From NCBI GenBank assembly GCA_002352635.1, contig DEIT01000196.1, positions 1,803-12,403 of the forward strand: DNA of 10,601 nucleotides. Direction: 5' to 3'. The stretch is from Hyphomicrobiaceae bacterium UBA2767 (GTDB lineage: Bacteria > Pseudomonadota > Alphaproteobacteria > Rhizobiales > Methyloligellaceae). A program made the position numbers and the translations under genes. Shown piece after piece: positions 6,800 to 10,601 of this stretch (within the stretch, counting starts at the first letter, position 1; every line of letters starts with the position of its first letter). Below the pieces are notes generated by a model. That model was not told the DNA's origin. It was given only the letters and a program-made list of their open reading frames with translations, and did no database searches.

Positions 6800-7168
6800 A
6801 TGAGCTGGAAACGTGTCTGCTCGGCGAGTGAAGTTGCCGAAAAAAGCCTAAAGCAATTCGATGTTGAGGGTGTCCCCGTCTTGATCGCCAATTTGGGCGA
6901 TGAGTTCAGGGCCTATCCGCCACTGTGTCCTCACATGGAAGAGCGGCTTGAAGAATCGGGGATCTGTGAAGCGGGGGTGCTCACATGCTCGAAGCACCTT
7001 TGGCAGTGGGACATGCGCACTGGCGAAATGCGTGGAGAGGCGGAAAAACCGCTGCTGCTATATGAAGTGAAGCAGGACAATGGCGACGTCCTCGTCAATA
7101 TCGAGAAAGAACTCGAGTATGAATATGATGAGGAAACGGACGACGACGACGACAGCTTCTGGGATTGA
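6800..7168 (+). CDS. msmC: Rieske-type ferredoxin component of methanesulfonate monooxygenase
   Basis: Soluble [2Fe-2S] Rieske ferredoxin that carries electrons from MsmD to the hydroxylase MsmAB. From the ATG at 6800 it has 122 residues, the length I recall for characterised MsmC. An upstream in-frame TTG at 6749 is not credible. Cluster ligands are C43-P-H45 and C63-S-K-H66, separated by 17 residues, a normal spacing unlike that in MsmA. The domain fills about residues 2-105 in the usual order: strand VPVLIANL, then FRAYPPLCPH, then the second ligand pair followed by LWQWD. The C-terminus (about 102-122) is strikingly acidic, with EYDEE and five consecutive aspartates before SFWD, beyond the usual end of the domain. 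The ribosome site is weak: AGGGGG abuts the ATG, and GGGGGG at 6785-6790 is nine bases away. Third gene of the operon, 48 bases before msmD. Confidence 0.92.
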   Translation: MSWKRVCSASEVAEKSLKQFDVEGVPVLIANLGDEFRAYPPLCPHMEERLEESGICEAGVLTCSKHLWQWDMRTGEMRGEAEKPLLLYEVKQDNGDVLVNIEKELEYEYDEETDDDDDSFWD

Positions 7169-7216
7169 TCAATTGATCTCCACCGATTTCAGCAGGATCA
7201 GTGGAGGGCGACTGCG

Positions 7217-8263
7217 ATGAAAGTGCGCGGACGCTCGAAAACCGACAAATTCACATTCGAATGCAATGAGGGTGAGCGCATCCTCTATGCGGGCCTGCGC
7301 AGTGGGTTGGCTCTGCCCTATGAATGCGCCACCGGAACGTGTGGCACGTGCAAGGCGCGTGTTCGGGAACTTGAGACCATCAAGGATTTGTGGCCCGAAG
7401 CACCGGGTAATACGTATCTCAAAAGGGACCGTGGCGAATTCCTGATGTGCCAGGCGCACGCAGCCGCCGATTGTGAGATCGCGGTCCCCGCGAAAATGGA
7501 TGTCGTGCCGGACGACTATATTGCGCCAGTTTCGACGCGAGGCCTTTTTGCCAATTGTCGGCGCCTCACCCATGACGTTGTTGCTTTCGAAATTGAACTC
7601 GCTGACCCAATCGAATTCGATGCCGGACAGTTTGTCGTTATGCAGGTTCCAGACGTCGATGGAGGACGCGCCTATTCGATGGTCAATTTCGAACGAGCCA
7701 CGCGTCGGCTTGAGTTCGTTGTCAAAAAGAAGCCTGATGGCGGGTTTTCGGAATGGTTGTTCGGATCAGAGGTTGAGGGAACCGAGGCGGAAATCTGCGG
7801 CCCGCTTGGACGGGCAACATTTCAGCCTGACGAAGCCAAGAATGTGCTCTGCATTGCTGGAGGCTCTGGTATCGCGGGCATGATGTCGATCCTCGCACGC
7901 GGCTGCCAGGAGCGACATTTTGCGAACCACAAGGGCAACTTGTTCTTCGGTGTCCGAACTTTGAAAGATGCGTTCTTTCTGGATGAACTCTCCAGTTTTG
8001 TCGCAGCCCATCCGGACAATCTCAATGTTACAATTGCTCTGTCGGATGAGGAGGTCGACCCCAGAGAAACACCACACAACGGGACGCTGGATTTTGCCAC
8101 TGGGTTTGTTCATTCGGTCGCCTCGGAGCGGATGTCGGGAAATTATGACGATGTCGTGGCCTATATTGCCGGGCCACCGCCGATGGTCGATGGCGCTATC
8201 AGGACACTCATCATGGATGCGCGATTGCCGGCGGAGATGATCCGCTACGACAAGTTCAGCTAA
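7217..8263 (+). CDS. msmD: NADH-dependent reductase component of methanesulfonate monooxygenase
   Basis: Electron-entry flavoprotein that takes a hydride from NADH on FAD and passes single electrons through a plant-type [2Fe-2S] cluster to MsmC. It has 348 residues from the ATG at 7217, with GGAGGG eight bases upstream. Domain order is ferredoxin, FAD, NAD. Cluster ligands are C37, C42, C45 and C78 (CATGTCGTC, then FLMC). The FAD-binding motif R151-A-Y-S154 is followed by VKKKPDGGFS (phosphate-binding side). The NAD domain has GGSGIAG (215-221) and GPPPM (319-323), and ends in an aromatic-poor YDKFS tail. This is the toluene/benzoate reductase-like order (N-terminal ferredoxin). It is slightly shorter than the roughly 380 residues I recall for the Methylosulfonomonas enzyme. 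Last gene of the classical msmABCD set; 115 bases separate it from the CNB-fold gene. Function sure; cofactor preference NADH over NADPH is assumed from the family. Confidence 0.92.
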   Translation: MKVRGRSKTDKFTFECNEGERILYAGLRSGLALPYECATGTCGTCKARVRELETIKDLWPEAPGNTYLKRDRGEFLMCQAHAAADCEIAVPAKMDVVPDDYIAPVSTRGLFANCRRLTHDVVAFEIELADPIEFDAGQFVVMQVPDVDGGRAYSMVNFERATRRLEFVVKKKPDGGFSEWLFGSEVEGTEAEICGPLGRATFQPDEAKNVLCIAGGSGIAGMMSILARGCQERHFANHKGNLFFGVRTLKDAFFLDELSSFVAAHPDNLNVTIALSDEEVDPRETPHNGTLDFATGFVHSVASERMSGNYDDVVAYIAGPPPMVDGAIRTLIMDARLPAEMIRYDKFS

Positions 8264-8378
8264 TTCGACCGGAGAAATGAGTGACGACCCCTTCCTTTTG
8301 CATCGGGGTTCCAGGAGTGATGTCGTATGTCAGACCCAGGTGGTTAACCTTCAGCTGGGCTGAGTTTGGAGCAGGAAA

Positions 8379-8825
8379 ATGAATGAAAAGACCGCCATTC
8401 TTGAGACCCTCAAGCGGGCGAGCCAGTTTGCGAATCTTTCGGATCACACGCTTGAGGTCATCGCTGGAATAACCGAGCAGCGTGATTTTGAAGAAGGCGA
8501 CAGCGTCTACTCGCTTGGTGACGATGCGCGCGACATCTTTGTGGTTTCGAGCGGCCGGGTCCGGTTTTCGCTTGGCGCTGGCAACCGCGCCGGTGCCTCT
8601 GGCTCGATCATGACTGAAGGGCATCTCTTTGGATGGGCGGCGCTTATCGACGATCATCCGCGACGCGTGGCGACAGCTTCCTGCCTTGAAAACTCGACTC
8701 TGCTTGTCATCGACGGCAACAAACTTCTGGAAATTTTCAGTCAGGATACTGGAGCCGGCTATCTCTTCATGCGTGGTCTCGCTGGAATGATCGCGAACAA
8801 TTTTATGGATGTTTTGAACAACTAG
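8379..8825 (+). CDS. Stand-alone cyclic-nucleotide-binding-fold protein without DNA-binding domain
   Basis: A 148-residue protein that is essentially one CNB (CRP effector-domain) beta-roll with flanking helices. It starts at the ATG at 8379, with GGA/AGGA a few bases upstream. Residues 1-35 are helical (FANLSDHTLEVIAG). Then comes FEEGDSVYSLGDDARDIFVV, with glycines at the expected beta-turns, and the phosphate-binding cassette region GHLFGWAALIDDHPRR (81-96). A C-terminal helix (125-148) resembles the CRP dimer helix. Two departures matter. There is no helix-turn-helix, so it cannot act as a CRP/FNR-type regulator by itself. Where cAMP-binding cassettes have FGE, it has F84-G85-W86, losing the glutamate that binds the ribose, although an arginine (R95/R96) remains. 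It may bind another ligand, or a partner protein. It sits 115 bases after msmD in the same direction and could be co-transcribed. I recognise the fold, not the specific gene. Confidence 0.85.
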   Translation: MNEKTAILETLKRASQFANLSDHTLEVIAGITEQRDFEEGDSVYSLGDDARDIFVVSSGRVRFSLGAGNRAGASGSIMTEGHLFGWAALIDDHPRRVATASCLENSTLLVIDGNKLLEIFSQDTGAGYLFMRGLAGMIANNFMDVLNN

Positions 8826-8882
8826 CGTTGCTGTCGGGCAGCCTTTCTGACACCGTTTGAACAACGCAGACTACAGGTCAAT

Positions 8883-8908
8883 TTCGCGAGTGTTCCGATA
8901 ACCGCGAA
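8883..8908 (+). terminator. Possible weak terminator or hairpin after the CNB-fold gene
   Basis: TTCGCG (8883-8888) pairs with CGCGAA (8903-8908) across a 14-base loop. It is followed by AATTTCCCCTATTT rather than a clean T-run. It is placed 58 bases after the stop codon of the CNB-fold gene and ahead of the next promoter, where an operon end would be expected. The stem is short and the loop long, so termination here is doubtful. Confidence 0.25.
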
Positions 8909-8942
8909 TTTCCCCTATTTGGCACCTGTGCCGTCCTCGAAT

Positions 8943-8956
8943 TTGATCCAGGTCAA
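8943..8956 (+). promoter_or_regulatory. FNR/FixK-type binding site
   Basis: TTGATCCAGGTCAA matches the FNR-family consensus TTGAT-N4-ATCAA at nine of ten positions. It uses the GTCAA half-site common for FnrL, FixK and DNR sites in Alphaproteobacteria. It is centred at 8949.5. Together with the -10-like hexamer at 8979-8984 it has the geometry of a class II activator site, so oxygen-, redox- or nitric-oxide-responsive control of the small gene at 9045 is likely. No FNR-type regulator is encoded in the window. Confidence 0.75.
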
Positions 8957-8978
8957 GACGCATTTCCCCAAAAAACGG

Positions 8979-8984
8979 TAGCAT
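8979..8984 (+). promoter_or_regulatory. -10 element of the FNR-type class II promoter
   Basis: TAGCAT matches four of six bases of the sigma-70 -10 hexamer. If transcription starts seven bases after its end, at about 8991, the centre of the FNR-type site falls at -41.5, exactly where class II activators bind. No good -35 hexamer is visible, as expected when an activator replaces it. The leader to the ATG at 9045 would be about 54 bases. Confidence 0.5.
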
Positions 8985-9044
8985 TCCAAACATATAGTGT
9001 GGATGGGCCGCACCCGGAATTCGCCGTTAAGGAAGGGAGACGAC

Positions 9045-9215
9045 ATGACTGACAAAGTCGGCAAGGCCTACAAACCGGCGTGCATGCCAGAACAGCCTGG
9101 CACGTGTGCCAGATGCGATATGGCCTATGACTGCCAAACCAAGATGTCTGGACGGGTTCTACCTTGGCCTTTGATCGCTTTGGCCGTCGTTGCAGTATTG
9201 GCGTTTGTTTTTTGA
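9045..9215 (+). CDS. Small cysteine-rich tail-anchored membrane protein, unknown function
   Basis: A 56-residue protein that I do not recognise. It starts at the ATG at 9045 (MTDKVGKAYK), preceded by GGAAGGGAG about five bases upstream. An in-frame GTG at 8997 lies too close to the inferred transcription start to be used. The soluble N-terminal 37 residues hold four cysteines, C13, C21, C24 and C30 (C-X7-C-X2-C-X5-C), able to bind a metal, an iron-sulfur cluster or form disulfides. The C-terminus (38-56, VLPWPLIALAVVAVLAFVF) is a single membrane segment ending right at the last residue. Positive charges K33 and R37 just before it put the cysteine part on the cytoplasmic side by the positive-inside rule. 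It lies behind an FNR-type promoter and between the CNB-fold and soxC genes. A redox sensor, assembly factor or electron-transfer accessory is possible; none can be shown from sequence alone. Confidence 0.7.
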   Translation: MTDKVGKAYKPACMPEQPGTCARCDMAYDCQTKMSGRVLPWPLIALAVVAVLAFVF

Positions 9216-9450
9216 ATTGACCGTTTGAGCCACCTGAATGGGGCTGCAGCCAACTTTCTGCGAAGTATTTTCCTGTTGGTTTCGTCCTGAAATTTGGGGT
9301 GTGCCTTCATGGCGTGGCAGGTCGTTCTTTGCTGCCGGGAGCCATATTCGGCATGCTTGCCATTGTCTTTCAGGTTTTCAAATCATTGAAATTATTGATC
9401 TTTAGGAGGGGTCTCGACATCATAATAGACGAGACTTAATTCCTAATAGA

Positions 9451-9456
9451 TATAAT
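9451..9456 (+). promoter_or_regulatory. Candidate -10 box for soxC
   Basis: A perfect TATAAT in an AT-rich stretch, preceded 15 bases earlier by the GTCTCG-N13-CGAGAC inverted repeat that covers the expected -35 area. The start site would be near 9463. A lone hexamer match is weak evidence in AT-rich DNA. The adjacent symmetric element raises its standing. Confidence 0.35.
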
Positions 9457-9618
9457 CCGTGTGACACCTATTTCGATCTGGCCTACGATGCTTCATTATG
9501 TCGCGGGTCGCCATTTCCAATAAGGGCCAAGCCTGAAACTATCGGTCGATGAAGCCGTAGCTCCCTCAAGATGCAACGGCGCCTTGGCAGCTTCTGCGAC
9601 AAACAAAAATAGAACACA

Positions 9619-9636
9619 CAGTCGAGAATTCGACTG
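9619..9636. repeat. Inverted repeat in the soxC leader
   Basis: Perfect 7-base arms CAGTCGA and TCGACTG with a 4-base centre GAAT, about 80 bases before the soxC start codon. It is a possible operator for a dimeric repressor (ArsR-type SoxR proteins control many sox loci) or an RNA hairpin. No T-run follows, so it is not an intrinsic terminator. Confidence 0.45.
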
Positions 9637-9658
9637 CGGAGAGCGATTGCCGTTTTCC

Positions 9659-9679
9659 GGAGACAGGAGACAGGAGACG
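9659..9679 (+). repeat. Three tandem heptamers upstream of soxC
   Basis: GGAGACA, GGAGACA, GGAGACG in direct succession, ending about 18 bases before the true ribosome site. Each unit resembles a ribosome binding site. Such short tandem repeats can change copy number by slippage, which here would alter the leader but not the protein. Confidence 0.6.
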
Positions 9680-9713
9680 TGTGTTCAACAAATAAGCGGA
9701 GGGGCTTGCAGCG

Positions 9714-10601
9714 ATGACAGATGGTGGAAAACACACCCATCTTACCTATCCCGGAATAGACGACTCGGTGGATGACGATGTTCGCCAGCATATGGAAGGT
9801 ATGATGGAGGCGGAGAAAAGCGTCCTCCTTGCGCGAAAGCAGGAACTGGAGGAATGCGAGTGCAAGGAAGGCATGTTTCCGAACCCGAATACCGGCCGAC
9901 GCGCCTTTCTAACCGGGGCGGTAGCAACCGTGGCGGCGGCCGGCGCTCTGGCAAGGGAAGCCGACGCCAAGGCGCCTGCCGGTTCGATGGAGTTTGAGGT
10001 GCCAGCCGACCCGACCAAGGTCCAGGGGCGGCTGACCAACGATGATGGTGGTTACGGTTCGCGCTCCCAGTTTGAATCGGAGGCGCGGTGGAGATTTCCG
10101 ACCAAGACCAAGGAGTCGTCCTGGACAATGACGCCGCTGGCGGACGGGGAAGGCACAATCACGCCATCCGGCCTTCACTTCGAGCGTCATCACGGTGGCA
10201 TTCCAACGATCAATCCCAAAAGCCACAACCTGATCGTTCACGGCATGTGCGACAGTCCCAAGAAATACACCATGGACGATATCAGGCGATTTCCGTCCAT
10301 CTCGCGGAAGTATTTCATCGAATGCTCGGGCAACGGGCTGACCGAGTTCAAGGCGCCGTATCTGAAAACGGTTCAGGGCACGCATGGTCTGACCAGCACA
10401 TCGGAATGGACCGGTGTACCGCTCTCCACAATCCTGAGCGAAGTTGGTGTCAAGGACGGTGCAGCCTGGATTCTCGCCGAAGGTGCCGACGCCGCGGTCA
10501 TGACCCGCAGCGTTCCCCTTGATAAGGCATGGGATGACGCTCTGTTGGCCTATGCTCAGAATGGCGAGGCAATTCGGCCCGAACAGGGCTATCCGCTTCG
10601 G
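9714..10601 (+). CDS. soxC: SoxC-type molybdenum sulfite/sulfur dehydrogenase, partial
   Basis: Molybdopterin oxidoreductase of the sulfite-oxidase fold, most like SoxC, exported folded to the periplasm. The ATG at 9714 has GGAGGGG nine bases upstream. The frame is open for 296 codons to the right edge, so the C-terminal dimerisation domain is missing. The twin-arginine signal TGRRAFLTG (RR at 62-63), followed by an alanine-rich core, lies unusually far in, after about 60 residues of acidic, soluble sequence with a C48-E-C50 pair. A later ATG (residue 54) has a poorly spaced ribosome site. The molybdenum-ligand cysteine is C204 in FIECSGNG, and THGLTSTSEWTGVPLS is typical of SoxC. SoxC works with cytochrome SoxD in thiosulfate oxidation. 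Here no soxXYZAB is visible, and its position beside msmABCD suggests oxidation of sulfite released from methanesulfonate. SorA-like activity is the alternative reading. Confidence 0.9.
   Translation, partial: MTDGGKHTHLTYPGIDDSVDDDVRQHMEGMMEAEKSVLLARKQELEECECKEGMFPNPNTGRRAFLTGAVATVAAAGALAREADAKAPAGSMEFEVPADPTKVQGRLTNDDGGYGSRSQFESEARWRFPTKTKESSWTMTPLADGEGTITPSGLHFERHHGGIPTINPKSHNLIVHGMCDSPKKYTMDDIRRFPSISRKYFIECSGNGLTEFKAPYLKTVQGTHGLTSTSEWTGVPLSTILSEVGVKDGAAWILAEGADAAVMTRSVPLDKAWDDALLAYAQNGEAIRPEQGYPLR

Larger units (their letters stand above)
9216..9713 (+). promoter_or_regulatory. soxC upstream region: promoter candidate, inverted repeats, tandem repeat
   Basis: About 500 bases with no supportable gene. 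An inverted repeat GTCTCG-N13-CGAGAC (9411-9416/9430-9435) lies just upstream of a perfect TATAAT at 9451-9456. No convincing -35 hexamer is seen 16-18 bases upstream, which together suggest an activated promoter starting near 9463. Downstream, in what would be a 250-base leader, is a 7-base-arm hairpin, CAGTCGA-GAAT-TCGACTG (9619-9636). Three tandem copies of a GGAGACA heptamer (9659-9679) follow. The soxC ribosome site GGAGGGG is at 9698-9704. The regulator is not in the window. Confidence 0.5.

Noticed and set aside
6618..6803. 61-residue open frame between msmB and msmC that looks faintly like a lipoprotein
   Set aside because: TTG start overlapping the msmB stop, no ribosome site, and it reads through GC-rich spacer sequence.
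7167..7178. Perfect 12-bp palindrome GATCAATTGATC at the end of msmC
   Set aside because: It overlaps the msmC stop codon inside an operon, is short, and has no T-run; probably chance.
8256..8864. 202-residue minus-strand open frame
   Set aside because: Antisense to the CNB-fold gene, which has a proper start, ribosome site and recognisable fold.
9742..10158. 138-residue minus-strand open frame
   Set aside because: Antisense to the SoxC N-terminus, where the Tat signal and coding pattern are clear.
1..10601. tRNA, rRNA, CRISPR arrays, transposases, phage or attachment sites
   Set aside because: I looked for clover-leaf ends, regularly spaced repeats, transposase motifs and terminal repeats and saw none. 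The only tandem repeat is the short heptamer array at 9659-9679.

Overview
The window (about 55% GC by eye, alphaproteobacterial-looking genes with strong GGAGG-type ribosome binding sites) carries what I read as a methanesulfonate (MSA) utilisation locus. The decisive clue is a Rieske oxygenase large subunit (4781-6028) whose two Rieske half-motifs are separated by 26 residues instead of the usual 15-17. That spacing is the published hallmark of MsmA, the MSA monooxygenase hydroxylase. The flanking gene order also matches the characterised msm region of Methylosulfonomonas: an ABC transport operon (msmEFGH) diverging from msmABCD. The likely host is a methylotrophic or marine alphaproteobacterium (Hyphomicrobiales or Rhodobacterales type); this is inference from gene content, not a measured phylogeny.

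Layout. 1-3926, minus strand: periplasmic binding protein (msmE), permease (msmF), ATPase (msmG) and a second permease (msmH) that runs off the left edge. A strong hairpin lies between msmE and msmF. 3927-4780: an unusually long (854 bp) divergent control region with several inverted repeats and no convincing gene. 4781-8263, plus strand: msmA, msmB, msmC and msmD, encoding hydroxylase alpha and beta subunits, Rieske ferredoxin and flavin/2Fe-2S reductase. 8379-8825: a stand-alone cyclic-nucleotide-binding-fold protein with no DNA-binding domain. 8943-9215: a textbook FNR/FixK-type site and class II promoter in front of a 56-residue, cysteine-rich, tail-anchored protein I do not recognise. 9216-9713: a regulatory-looking spacer with inverted repeats and a short tandem repeat. 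9714-10601: the first 296 residues of a SoxC-type molybdenum sulfite/sulfur dehydrogenase with a twin-arginine signal, cut by the right edge.

How it fits together (inference): MsmEFGH imports MSA. MsmD passes NADH electrons to MsmC and then to MsmAB, which cleaves MSA to formaldehyde and sulfite. Formaldehyde feeds methylotrophic metabolism. Sulfite must be removed, and the SoxC-type enzyme next door is the obvious candidate to oxidise it to sulfate in the periplasm. The CNB-fold protein and the FNR-controlled tail-anchored protein lie between oxygenase and sulfite-oxidising genes and are the least explained parts, so they are the best candidates for new biology here.
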